A stretch of DNA of 64,000 nt. Source: Ziziphus jujuba (Eukaryota > Streptophyta > Magnoliopsida > Rosales > Rhamnaceae). Shown in pieces: positions 9,868 through 20,577 of this stretch. The stretch lies in the NCBI RefSeq assembly GCF_031755915.1, contig NC_083380.1:33999501-34063500 (forward strand), in the 5' to 3' direction. How positions within the stretch are numbered: position 1 is the stretch's first letter; every line of letters begins with the position of its first letter. Position numbers and translations under genes: made by a program. The notes under the pieces are model-generated. The model searched no databases. It was not told the DNA's origin and saw nothing but the letters and a program-made list of their open reading frames with translations.

Positions 9868-12294
9868 TCAGATTATTTGCATTCCCAAAATTTGTTGAGC
9901 TGGTCCTAAGTCTTTCATATCAAAGGACTTAGACAATTCTTTCTTCAGCTGACTAATCTTCATTGCATCTTGTCCAACGATCAACATGTCGTCCACATAT
10001 AGCAAAAGTGCAATGAAGTTTCCACCTGAAAATTTTTGAATATAAACACACTGGTCTGCTGCAGTCCTTTTATAGCCTTGACTCACCATAAACGAGTTAA
10101 ACTTCTTATACCATTGTCTTGGTGCTTGCTTGAGGCCGTACAAGCTCTTCTTCAGCTTGCATACGAGGTTTTCTTTCCCTGAAACCTCAAATCCTTCTGG
10201 CTGTTCCATGTAGATTTCTTCATGTAAATCACCGTGAAGAAAAGCTGTCTTCACATCCATCTGTTCAAGCTCTAGGTTTAGACTTGCTACTAAACCAAAA
10301 ATGACTCGAATTGAAGTCATTTTTACCACTGGTGAAAAAATCTCATCAAAGTCAATTCCTTTCTTCTGAAGAAATCCTTTGACCACCAATCGGGCTTTGT
10401 GTTTCACCACCTTTCCGCTGCCATCTTTCTTGAGCTTGAACACCCATTTATTCTTTAGCGCCTTTTTTCCTGTTGGAAGCTCAACCAACTCATAAGTATG
10501 ATTTTTCTGCAAGGATTCCATCTCATCTTGCATTGCTTGCAGCCACTTTTCCTTCTCTTGATGAGAAACAGCTTCCTGGAAACTCTCTGGCTCCCCCTCT
10601 TCAGTAAGCAGAATATACTCAGATTCTGGAAATCTCTTTGATGGAATTCGGCCTCGCTCAGATCTCCGAACTTGTAAACCACTGGTTTCAGGAGGTGTAC
10701 CATCATCTGACCGCTGTGATGGCCCTGCAGCTGCTTGAGAGGATTGAGTCTCCCCCTGCTCAATATCCCCTTCTTCCTCCTGGTCTGCTTCTGGTATATC
10801 TTCATGCACCTCATTATCTTCTGTGGCTATTTGTGCTGGTGCTGGATTAGGACAAAAATTCTCGGCACTAGAACTACAATTAGGAGACATTCTGGGCTTT
10901 TCAATGTCTTCCATTTTCTGGTTTTCATGGAATACTACATCCCTGCTTCTAATAACCTTCTTTGTTTTCGGGTCCCATAACCTGTATCCGAATTCTTCAT
11001 CTCCATATCCTATAAAGATGCATGGAGTAGATCTTGCATCGAGCTTCTGTCTGATCTCCTTGGATACATGTACATAAGCTAAACAACCAAACACTCTTAA
11101 ATGAGAGTAGGAGGGAATCTTACCCGACCACATTTTCTCCGGAATTTCAAAATTCAACGGTACTGACGGTGATCTGTTGATTAAATAGCAGGTGGCACGA
11201 ACAGCTTCTCCCCAGAATGGCTTTGGCAGCTTAGCCATACTGATCATACTTCTGACCTTTTCCATAATGGTTCGGTTCATTCTTTCAGCTATTCCATTAT
11301 GTTGTGGGGTGCGAGGGACCGTCTTCTCATGTCGAATGCCGTGTCTTCTGCAGTAGGCATCGAACTCCTTGGAAGTATACTCGCCTCCATTATCTGAGCG
11401 GAGACATTTCAGCTTCTTTCCTGTTTCACGCTCTACCATGGTATGAAACAGTTTGAAGTAATCCAATACCTGGTCCTTTGTCTTCAAGAAATATACCCAC
11501 ACCTTCCGAGAAGCATCATCAATGAAGGTCAGGAAATACTTGTTGCCACCTAATGATTCCACCTCCATGGGACCACAAACATCAGAGTGCACCAGACTAA
11601 GCAACTCTGATCTTCTCAATGCAGAAGAACTGAAGGAGACTCTATGTTGCTTACCAAATAAGCAGTGATTACAAGGATCTAGCGCAGCATCCTTGCAAAC
11701 AGTGATAAGCTTCTTCCTTGCCAAAGTGGACAATCCTTTTTCACTCATGTGACCGAGTCTCTGGTGCCACAGATTTTGAGACGCCTCTCCTTCTGCAATA
11801 TTGAGGCTTTCTGCACATATCTTCACATGAGTTTTGTACAGCGTTCCACAAATATGTCCTCGGGCGACAACTATGGCACCTTTCGTCATTTTCCATGTGC
11901 CTTTGCTGAAGTAGTTGTCATAGCCTTGCTTGTCTAAGGCTGCTCCCGAAAGTAGATTAAGCCGAAGATCTGGAACATGATGGACATCCTTCAAAGTGAT
12001 TGTACAACCAGCATTCGTTTTTACCTGAATATCACCAGTTCCCATAATCTTTGCGAAACTGGAATTTCCCATCTTTACCGTACCAAAGTCTCCTGCTTTG
12101 TACGTTTTGAAGAAATCTCTGTGTGGAGTGACATGGTAGGATGCTGCAGTATCGACTACCCACTCAACATCTTGGGTTGATATATGAAGGCATGTCTCTT
12201 CTTCGGTGGAGCAGAGCGCCACTTCTCCTGTAACAGTGACTAGTGTCTCTCCATCCTTCTTCGGCTGATTACCTTGGAGTCTCTGCTTTCTCAA
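9868..12294 (-). pseudogene. copia copy 1 pol: protease, integrase, RT
   Basis: 808 codons. Order: aspartic protease with VVDTAAS; the GAG-pre-integrase segment WHQRLGHMSEKG; the integrase core with D (HSDVCGP), D (RSDNGGEY) and the HNGIAERMNR region; a variable acidic linker; reverse transcriptase with FLHGDLHEEIYM, LYGLKQAPRQWY and the catalytic YVDD. No ATG begins this frame: it follows the gag TAG directly, so gag-pol was one frame interrupted by that stop. It ends at the CGA-to-TGA nonsense codon 9868-9870. Confidence 0.92.
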
Positions 12295-13050
12295 CTACTT
12301 TCTGCAGTTCTTCTTCATGTGACCCTCCAGGCCACAATGATAGCACTTATATGATGATTTTCTACCGTCTGTAGATCTGCCTCTGCTCTTGCTCCTGCCT
12401 CTCCCCCTATCTCGACTACCTCTTTGCTGTCTTCCTCTCTCTATGACGAGGGCATGTGACTGATCCATGCCAATGTCCTTTCTCCTGGTCTCTTCATTAA
12501 ATAGGGCATCCTTAACCATAGACATAGTAAGTTTGCCATTCGGGGTCGAATTGCTGAGAGAGACTACCAATGTCTCCCAACTGTCTGGAAGAGAGCTTAG
12601 AAGTAGGAGGGCTTGATCCTCATCCCCTAGTTGATAATCCACAGCAGATAGTTGATTTACCAAGCTCTGGAACTCACTGGTATGCTCGGCTACAGAAGTT
12701 CCATTCTGTAATTTTAAATTTACCAATCGCTTAAGCAACAGGGCTTTGTTCCGAGCAGTCTTGGCCTGGTACATGTCCTCCAATTTTGTCCAGAGGGCAT
12801 ATGCATCCGTTTCCTTCGCTACATGATGGAAGACACTGTGATCGATCCATTGCCTGATTTGACCGATCGTTTTCTTGTTTAATTTCTTCCATTCTGCTAC
12901 TTTGCTGGGATCGGGGTTTTCTCCTTTAGCTTCTATAGGATCAAACAGATCCTTACAATTGAGGAGATCTTCCATCCGAGGTCTCCAAAGTGTATAATTT
13001 GTGGCAATGAGCTTAACCATAGCTCGCGAAGATGATTCTTCCATTGACAT
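12295..13050 (-). CDS. copia copy 1 gag
   Basis: 251 residues of nucleocapsid/capsid protein. The N-terminal half has the copia gag signature (WRPRMEDLL; ALWTKLEDMY; LLLSSLPDSW). A basic Arg/Ser stretch precedes one CCHC zinc knuckle (CYHCGLEGHMKKNC). The frame ends in TAG directly after the knuckle; pol continues in the same frame with no spacer. The ATG at 13048-13050 is the natural start, just downstream of the leader. Gag itself is intact. Confidence 0.9.
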   Translation of the reverse strand: MSMEESSSRAMVKLIATNYTLWRPRMEDLLNCKDLFDPIEAKGENPDPSKVAEWKKLNKKTIGQIRQWIDHSVFHHVAKETDAYALWTKLEDMYQAKTARNKALLLKRLVNLKLQNGTSVAEHTSEFQSLVNQLSAVDYQLGDEDQALLLLSSLPDSWETLVVSLSNSTPNGKLTMSMVKDALFNEETRRKDIGMDQSHALVIERGRQQRGSRDRGRGRSKSRGRSTDGRKSSYKCYHCGLEGHMKKNCRK

Positions 13051-13658
13051 TATGGCTTGACCAAAAATGGAGCTGAATTTGGCAAAACGGAGTTAACCGT
13101 TGCGTTCGGAACGGCCGAAAATGGTGGACTTGACTCTTCCGGGGTCAAAATATAATTATCAGAAATTTTGGGGCAAATATGTAATTTCACAAAACTTCTG
13201 GGTCAACCTATAAATACAGAAACTACAGGGGTCAATCTGTAATTTCAAACAATTCAAGGGCTGTTCCTTAATTTCAGAAACTTCTGATGACGTGGCAGAT
13301 TGTGTTGACGTGTCAACACGTGGCACATGACGTGGCAGATGATGTGGCGATTACGTGGCTGACGACGTGTTGGATCGAGTGGCAGATGACGTGGCAGGGT
13401 CGCTGACGTGTCTGCTGACGTGGTCGTCTTCAACCTCCAGAAGGCGCGTGCGGCGCGTGAACTGTTGCAGAAAACTTCAGGTGGCGCGTGCGGGCGCGTG
13501 AGACGCTGCGTTTCTCTCCGGCGAACTTCGTTGTTCTCGTCTCGTCGGGTACTTTCACCTGGTATTGTCAAATTAATTATTTGAGCAACTTTTCGAAACA
13601 CCAACTTGAAGAACAGTAGCTTTGTTTCTTCAAATTTTGAACCCAAGCTCTCAACCTG
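13051..13658 (-). other. copia copy 1 untranslated leader with ACGTG cluster
   Basis: About 600 bp between primer-binding site and gag without coding signal. Between 13286 and 13425 it is packed with ACGTGGC and TGACGTG cores, the type bound by plant bZIP (G-box, TGA) factors. The matching leader of copy 2 (58213-58806) keeps a similar cluster. Confidence 0.7.
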
Positions 13659-13672
13659 GAGCTCTGATACCA
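13659..13672 (-). other. primer-binding site of copia copy 1
   Basis: On the minus strand TGGTATCAGAGCTC starts two bases inside the 5' LTR and matches the 3' end of plant initiator tRNA-Met, the usual copia primer. Confidence 0.92.
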
Positions 13673-13674
13673 CT

Positions 13675-14178
13675 TGTTGTGGTTCTCCGACCACTTTAGA
13701 GAAGAAATATGAGAAGAAAAATAAAAAGAATTCTATTACTCTCTAGGAAATAGAATACAAAAATACAAAAACTTATTTCTTGGATTCTCACGTGGAATCT
13801 CTCCTCTTACTGTCAAACTCTCTCTGAAATTTGCTCACTCTTCTCTCAAGCTCTCTCTGGAACTTAAACACTCTCTCTCTCGGAGTTTTCTCTCAATATT
13901 CCTCACTTGGGATAATATTGAGCTTGCTCTCTTGGCTTTTTTGCATGCAACGGGATGGAGCCTATTTATAGGCTTACAAAGTCGGTTGCATGGCCACAAT
14001 CTTCAACAACTTCTGACAGTAGCCCACAATTGTTGAGCAATCCATTTTCGGTGCAGCAATGGCCATTGTCAAAAATGGTGGCTGTGCAGTCTTCACACTG
14101 TCGGTGCAGTGGTGTCAAAAATGGTGGCTGTGCAGTCTTCACACTGTCGGTGCAGTGGTGGTGCGGCTGGACTTCACA
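13675..14178 (-). repeat. copia copy 1, 5' LTR
   Basis: 504 bp. Differs from the 3' LTR by about six substitutions and by a second copy of a 46-bp unit in U3 (14069-14114 and 14115-14160). Confidence 0.95.
13963..13970 (-). promoter_or_regulatory. TATA box of copia copy 1 promoter
   Basis: TATAAATA on the minus strand, flanked by AGCCTAT/ATAGGCT arms forming a small hairpin. The duplicated 46-bp unit lies just upstream in U3, the usual position of retrotransposon enhancers. Confidence 0.75.
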
Positions 14179-14452
14179 TTCCGAGCCATGCACATTAAAC
14201 ACGTGATCTGCAATATTGTTGTTGATTTTTATTTTTTATTTTTAAGAAACAACAACATCTGAATGGCAAACATGATTGTAATTTGTCATTAAAGAGGGTC
14301 ATCAGCATCGTTGGTTTTGAAAGTCAATTCGAACACCAATGCAACAGTCATCCTCCAATCATCATCATCACCACAAATTCAACGCAAAATAACAAACTTC
14401 AAGCCTTGGCCATTAACTTGAAACCAATTTGGAGGAAGCTGGACGTTATTGA
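14179..14452. other. intergenic, no gene seen
   Basis: Right flank of copia copy 1. A T-rich stretch and a CATCAT/CACCAC stretch, no recognisable gene. Confidence 0.45.
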
Positions 14453-14647
14453 TCAAATTCCCCCCATCAATTGATTATTGAACCACTCTAGGATTTCATC
14501 TCCAGGATACAGCATTGTAAGCGTTGGAAATGCCTGTATGTACCATGCATGACATTGATATGAAAATAGACATATACAATTCATGTTCTGTCGAAATCTT
14601 GTGCCGTTGGAGTCCTCCAACTTGATATTGACTCCAGATATGTGCAA
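14453..14647 (-). pseudogene. TNL C-JID fragment, minus strand
   Basis: On the minus strand the frame contains YPGDEILEWFNNQ, the conserved opening of the TNL C-JID domain (PGxEIPxWF). Nothing before or after it in either frame continues the domain clearly, so this is a small remnant of an oppositely oriented TNL. The fit is to a single motif, hence moderate confidence. Confidence 0.6.
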
Positions 14648-15315
14648 TCAATTGCATACAATTCACATAAAGTTGATGGAAGCTCTAGCAATGATTTCAA
14701 TCTCTCACACAAATCTATACATAACTTATAAAAACCAGGTGGAATGGAAGGGAAGGCAGTTCTTCAAGTGATGAACACCCCATCAGTATCAACATGCCAG
14801 GATTGCTTAATTTACAGAGGGTGTTGGGAGAAACTGAATGTTATGGCACCAACTAAGATATAATCCGTTGAGCCATGTTAAAAACCATGATGAGTTTTTT
14901 TTTTTTTTTTTTTTTTTCCTTTTTTCTTTTTTCTTTTTTTTTTCTCTCTAATTAATCTAAAAGTTAAATTAATAAATTCAAGTAAAAACATCGTTCTCTA
15001 AGACTATTTACAAGTTGGGGCCCTTGTACCTCTCACGTACTGAATTCTGCAGACCAAACTTATACACTAAGTTAACGCGTCTTTTACCTTATGAAAAAGC
15101 AAAAAGTGTGGTTCACATTCACTTCACACCCAAAGCACTATATATATTTACACCATACGTATATATATATATATATATATATGTTCCTTAATTTTCTTGG
15201 GAAGCTTCAAAGTAATTACAAGAACAAGAAGAGCGTGTCTGTTCAGAATCACTTGGACATTTGGTTTGGCCAGTTCTCTTCAATGTGAAGCCATCCCATG
15301 TGAGAAATCAGACAG
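14648..15315. other. intergenic with poly-T and AT microsatellite
   Basis: Poly-T stretch about 14888-14942 and (TA)n at 15161-15181. No gene seen. Confidence 0.5.
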
Positions 15316-16870
15316 GCAGTTAATTTAGAGATCCATCAGCTTTATATGAAGCTAATGATAAGCACAACGAAAAGCTGTCCGAGTGTAAGCAGATTGCTTT
15401 GAACAAAGCTGCCCAATCTATCTGGATGGCATTTAGCTGACGAGTACAAGCATCTTCCTCCTCTTTTACCAATGTGTTTTATGTGTATCCATGTTACAAT
15501 GTGTATGCTCTGTTCACCCTACATGAAAGTGTTTGGAAGTTTTCCTAACAGAGAAAAAAAAAAAAAAAAAAAAAGAAGAATAAAATATGAAAAAGAAGAA
15601 GTATTTATTTGCTTGTGTATGGACAAATATATAGATTTTACTTCCATGGTGCCACTTAGATATTGTGTTTTTAGTTTGTATATAGATCATGGCCCAGTGA
15701 TGAGCCAGGGCAATAAGATAACTAATAGTTTGATATACTTGGCAAATTGTCCGCCAAGAATCCCCCGAAGTTGACAAACGCAGTAGACTGTGGTTAGCAG
15801 ATGATGATTTTCAAGTATTCAAAGATAACATGGTAAGGGTGCAACAGACAAGCTCCTTAAAAATATTCCCCTTTTCATTTGACATTTAGGCCATCTTTTT
15901 TTGTTTGTTTCTGTTTTTGTTCTGACTTATTGTTTGCTCTGTTTTAAATTGTATAGGGAACAAATTTAATTCAAGGCATTAAGTTGGACTTGCCTGCAGA
16001 GAGAACTCTGTACCTAAATCCCCAAACATTCAGAAAAATGAAAGGGCTGCGGATGCATATTTTTCACAATGTTGATCTTTCTACATCCATTAGATATCTT
16101 TCTGATAATTTAAGGTTCATTGAATGGCCTGGATATCAGTTTGACACTGTGCCATTCAGTCATGGTAGAAAATGCCTTGTCATACTTGACATGCTTAATA
16201 ACTGTATCCAGCAACTAGGGGAAATATCCCAGGTACAGTTCTTATGTATTTTGCAGTTTCTTATGTAAGGTTTTGTTGTTATCGTTAGAGGAAGCTAACT
16301 TAATTTTCTTTTCCTTTTATTCTTTTATTCTTTTTTTCTTTCTGTCTTCTCTTTGTATACAGAACTTCAAAAAGTTGAAAATTGTCAACTTAAGTGGTCA
16401 GAATTCTTAACCGAGATACCTGACCTCTCAACAGCACCAAACCGAGTAGAAATTTAGTTGATGTTCATGAGTCTGTTGGATACCTTAATAGGCTTGTTAC
16501 ATTAAACCTTGAGTTTTGCCCCAAGTTCAGGTTTCTTCCAAACACTCTTCCCTCCAAAAATCTCAAAACATTGAATCTCGGAGGCTGCTCAAGCTTCAAA
16601 ATGTTTCCCACGATTTCCACACAAAATAAATCCTTAAATGAACTTTGTTCAGCTGGTACTGCCATAAGAAAGTTGCTGGGCATTTAGTTGGATTTCAATT
16701 CTTAAAAGCAGCCTCTTGCAAATATCTTTAGCATATTCCAAGTAGCATTTATAAGCTGCACCATCTTGAGCATCTTAGTCTTGGTGGTTGCTCAAATCTC
16801 TCTAAATTTCCTAAGAATTCTTAAATATTCATTGACGTGTCTATTTCAAGTACTTTTAGATTTGGGTAAG
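15316..16870 (+). pseudogene. TIR-NB-LRR pseudogene (TNL2), internally deleted
   Basis: Pieces in TNL order: a degraded TIR end near 15370-15440; the last residues of NB-ARC (WQIVRQESPEVDKRSRLW) ending NM at donor 15833; an intact 276-bp exon 15957-16232 opening GTNLIQGIKLDLP; and a frameshifted main LRR exon from 16363 (NFKKLKIVNLSG then a shift) to about 16860. Nearly all of NB-ARC is missing: TIR end and ARC end are only about 300 bp apart. The C-JID exon is absent. Cannot encode a functional receptor. Its 3' flank is shared with the TNL remnants at 33.3 and 49.1 kb. Confidence 0.88.
15957..16232 (+). pseudogene. TNL2 first LRR exon (intact)
   Basis: After acceptor GTATAG: GTNLIQGIKLDLPAERTLYL, FRKMKGLRMHIF and the FIEWPGYQFDTVPF segment, ending at donor GTACAG. 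The open 276-bp exon serves as an internal reference for the TNL1 splice phase. Confidence 0.85.
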
Positions 16871-17404
16871 TATATTGGCGAGAGCATCATTCTAAGTTCC
16901 TTTTTTTTTTTTTTTTTTTTTTTTTTTTCCCTCTCTTTTTGTTACAGTTTAATTCATATCTCTTTGAAACATTGAGCACAGTATGATTTCTCTGTTAACT
17001 GTCTTCGTATGTATGGTTAGCATATCAATTTGATTTCAGTTTTTAATTTTCGATATTTTGTATTCATATAGAAATCATGTATAAAGAGTAGACCAATTCA
17101 AAAAACCAAAACAAGAAATGCCTAAATCTGCAAAACACAGCTCAAAATGTATCATTTTTATTTTATTTTTTTATTACAAACGGGTTGAACCTGAACCTAG
17201 AAGTGTACTCTTAGTAGCTTTATTACTGGGCCAAGCCTACAAGTACCTCAAAATGTATCATTGAATTAAGAAAATAACGACAGCTCAAAATCATAGTAAA
17301 TGAAGAATAAAATGGCAGAAACATCGAATGGTTACCAAATATGTTGAAAATTTTGATGGTTTTGGACTTGGTGCATGTTGATTTAAGAAAGATAATGGTT
17401 GTCC
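16871..17404. other. convergent spacer between TNL2 and kinase 1
   Basis: Long poly-T at 16902-16928, then about 500 bp that recurs with modest divergence at 33760-34175 and 49530-49982. It joins the TNL 3' end to the kinase 3' end and would hold the 3' UTRs of both. No coding sequence. Confidence 0.7.
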
Positions 17405-17492
17405 CTAATCAGAGTCATCAGAGCTGTCATCGATTGGAACAATGGAAGGTGCTGGTCTGGACGTTGATGGTTGATCAGTGTTGGCCGTGGAT
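17405..17492 (-). pseudogene. RLK1 exon 8: short acidic C-terminal tail
   Basis: Inferred exon that a plain ORF reading misses. Exon 7 has a strong donor (GA|GTGAGTAT at 17665) just before the apparent TGA. Splicing to the acceptor GGCAG at 17493 continues in frame for 28 codons, ending PSIVPIDDSSDDSD and TAG (17405-17407). Copy 2 (49983-50070) has the same length, splice sites and frame, with only substitutions. A conserved frame in both copies argues for a genuine exon. Its acidic Ser/Asp end has no function that I recognise. Confidence 0.7.
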
Positions 17493-17665
17493 CTGCCATA
17501 GAAGTAGAGTCAAAATATAGAGAAGTGAGTGAGAAGTCAAAGGGTATTCATTTATAATATTATACGAATGAATGTACTATATATATATATATATATATAT
17601 ATTAAGGTAACCACACGGAAATGCCAAAAATTCATGATTAGACAGGGAATTTCTCTTATACTCAC

Positions 17666-18002
17666 TCTATGGCCTTCAAGAACTTCATTTTGATCTTGCA
17701 AAGTGCACCTATAACATCTTTCATAAGTGTTCTGTCTTCAGGTAACTCTGCAGTACAATTCAAGGCCAATTCCATTATTGATGAAAAACAATCCTTCACA
17801 GCAGAAAAGTTTTCTCTCAGCAAATTAGTATCCACAACTTGAGTAACATCATAAGGAAGTAACTCTTTCACCCATCTCATCAGGCTCAAATCTCCATCAA
17901 ACATCTTATCAGTAGGCTTCTTTCTCGTGAAAGTTTCCATAAGGACAATACCATAACTATACACATCGCCTTTTGTAGAAACAATTCCCTCTTGTCCATA
18001 CT
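17666..18002 (-). pseudogene. RLK1 exon 7: kinase C-lobe
   Basis: Encodes GDVYSYGIVLMETFTRKKPT and the helix-rich C-lobe to KAIE, typical of LRR-XII kinases. 337 bp, as in copy 2. The splice acceptor reads CAC at 18003-18005 where copy 2 has CAG, so the normal AG is lost; the next AG is two bases inside and would shift the frame. Confidence 0.85.
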
Positions 18003-18106
18003 GTGCATGTAATTATTATAATATTTACAGAAAAGAAAAAGTTAATAAAATTGCAATATTATCATTTGGAAACATCAAAATAAATAAAAGGAAGTGAAAC
18101 TGTTAC

Positions 18107-20093
18107 CTGGGGCCATGTATCCAATAGTGGCTAGTGTCATGGTTTGTATCATTGGCTCTGTTCCACTTAGAACTTTTGCATTGCCAAAATCAGCCACATG
18201 ACCAACCAAATCATCATCAAGAAGTACGTTGCTAGGCTTTATATCACAATGAACAACAGGTGGTGAATAGCATGATGAAGATAGTCCAATGCTGACGCAA
18301 CATCTATCATAATGTTCAACCTCTGTAGCATGCTCAAACTATTACTTGGATTGTACAACATATTTTCAAGGCTTCCAAGGGGCATGTGTTCGAGTATCAA
18401 GGCTTTGAACTTGATCCTGCTATGAATGCTGATGATTTTGATAAGATTTCTATGTCGAAGATTGTATAACACTCTGCATTCATTATCAAAACTTGTCATT
18501 GCTGTTTCCAATTCTAAATTGAAAACCTTAATTGCAATATTCATTCCATCATTGAGTTTTCCCAGATATACAGAGCAAAAACTTCCTGTACCAAGTAAAT
18601 TTGTTTCACTGAATCCATCTGTTGCCTGAACAAGTTCTCGGTATGAAATCTTCCTCAATTCTGCCACAGAAAACGGGTCACTCTCACTTGCATTGTCAAC
18701 ATTTCTTTTTTTGTTTATTATAAACAAATATATGAGCATCGATATCAATATTGCTGATGTGAACCCACCAACAATATACTTCCAAGCACTTCGAGTTGAC
18801 TTTTTTGCTCCAGTTTTGCAAGGCGGCACTTCTAATCGAGGTTCACCACAAAAAGCATTGTTCTGCAGAAATGATAGACTAGAAAAATTAGCAAAAGGTC
18901 CTCCATTTGGAATTTCTCCTTGTAACTGATTGAAAGATACGTTGAAGTAATCTAGTCTTAAGAGTGCTTCTAATGATTTGGGGATTGTTCCAGATAGGTT
19001 ATTTCTTGATAAATCCAAGAGCTCTAAACTTATCAAATTGCCAAGTGAGGCAGGAATGGGACCTTCAAATCTATTTCTTGCCATGGAAAGATTAGCCAAA
19101 GATTGAAGACCTCCAATGCTATCAGGGATATTACCTGATAACTTATTGTTTGATAAATCTAATACTACCAGGACCTTCAAGCTTCCAATACCAAGAGGCA
19201 GAGATCCAACAAGAGAATTGGATGACAGGTCAAGTTCCAAAATATACACAAGGCCCCATAGTGAGGTTGGTATTGTGGAATTTAACTCATTAGAATTAAG
19301 TGAGAGACTTCTAAGAGATTTAAGATTTCCAAAACATGAAGGAATTTGCCCAAAAAGCATATTATTAGCCAAAATTAAGTCCACCAAGCTATCTAATTGA
19401 CAAATTTCAGAAGGGATAAATCCTTGTAACTTATTGTCATTAAGATATAAACCTTGGAGCTTATGCAATCTTCCAACAGAAGTTGGTATTGATCCACTCA
19501 ATTCATTGTAATCTAATCTTAAGGTTGTTAAGCTAGTTAAGTAGCTAAAATCTCTTGGAATATTTCCTCTCATTATGCAATTAGTTATTGCAAAATTTGT
19601 AGAGAAGAAATATTTCCAATGGAGTTTGGAAGAATTGAATTTAACCGGTTATTTGTTAAATCCAATCTTTCCAAGTCTTTACAGTTGGCTAGAGAAGTAA
19701 AAAACTTGTTTAGAGCCAAAGAATCAGCCGTGCTGAAATTGTTAAAAGCTAAGCTTAGAGTGTGGAGCTTTCTGAAACTACCAACTGTCTCTGTAAGAGA
19801 GCCAGAAAATGAATTGTATCCCACATCGAGTCGTTCGAGCTGAGAAGCATTGGAGATAAAACTGAGTATTGACCCACTGAAACTATTCAATCCAATGACA
19901 AGTTCCGCAAGGTTTTGAAGTGGGAAACTTCTGGTTGATGGAAAATGACCGAATAATTGATTTTCTGTTAACCCAATTTCCTTTATGGTAGAGATGTTAA
20001 AGATTTCAAATGGGATTTGACCATTGAGATTGTTAACTTGCAATGACAATACCTCCAAATTAGATAGATGACTAATCTCCTTTGGTATCATAC
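18107..20093 (-). pseudogene. RLK1 exon 6: terminal LRRs, membrane segment, kinase N-lobe
   Basis: Largest exon, opening GMIPKEISHLSNLE. A long run of 24-residue LRRs is followed by a Cys-pair cap (CGEPRLEVPPC), a hydrophobic segment (YIVGGFTSAILISMLIYLFI), the juxtamembrane region and the kinase N-lobe. The glycine loop reads GTGSFCSV: its third Gly is Cys, whereas copy 2 has Gly. The catalytic Lys (IAIKVF) is present. A one-base deletion near 19590 breaks the LRR frame, and another near 18282 comes just before [13 protein letters not shown] (DFGNAK) follows. Confidence 0.88.
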
Positions 20094-20577
20094 CTGCACT
20101 CACAACGTTAATACAATTTTAAGTAATCAACTCTACATGTACTCTTATTCATTTATAGTAGCTGATTATATTATAAATACCAACCTTTTGGATATCAAAT
20201 CTGAGAATATTTAGGTCATTTTCAAAAAGTCTTTCTGGCCTCTAAAAGTACTTCTAAGCAAAGCTAATAAAAAGTAACTTCTGCATAAAGGACTTTTGAA
20301 GAAATAGAAGTAAAATCAGAAATTATGGCAAACAGGGCCGTAGTATCCAAAAGTTGTTAACAAGTTGATCACTTATATCCAAAGTAGTAGTCAGGCAGTA
20401 TAACAATGGGCTCCATCACCCAATAAAATATTTTTGTGTATATACTTGTGTGCGTATATATATATATATATATATTCAGTTAGAACATTAGAATGATTTT
20501 TCTAAAGCATGACATATAGAATCATCAATGTTTAAAGAGTAAAATTACAAAAATAACTAGAAGAATTTATGTAATAC

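Larger units (their letters stand above)
8542..14178 (-). mobile_element. Copia LTR retrotransposon, Tnt1/Tork type (copy 1)
   Basis: Full-length Ty1/copia element read on the minus strand: 5' LTR 13675-14178, primer-binding site 13659-13672, gag, pol (protease, integrase, reverse transcriptase, RNase H, the copia order), polypurine tract 9000-9012, 3' LTR 8542-8999. Termini are TG...CA. The motif set places it in the Tork lineage close to Tnt1. The LTRs differ at about six positions plus a 46-bp duplication, so insertion is recent. Flanking 5-mers are TTCTA and TTCCG, not a clean target duplication, suggesting recombination or a later flank change. Coding is broken by a TAG at the gag/pol border and a TGA in pol. 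Confidence 0.97.

Noticed and set aside
10638..11077. Plus-strand frames opposite copia pol
   Set aside because: Antisense shadows of the minus-strand polyprotein, repeated identically opposite copy 2, with no family match.
8537..14183. Target duplication for copia copy 1
   Set aside because: Flanks TTCTA and TTCCG share only three bases; not accepted as a duplication.
20220..20330. MITE-like AAGTACTTCT/AGAAGT words in an RLK1 intron
   Set aside because: No terminal inverted repeats or duplication could be defined.
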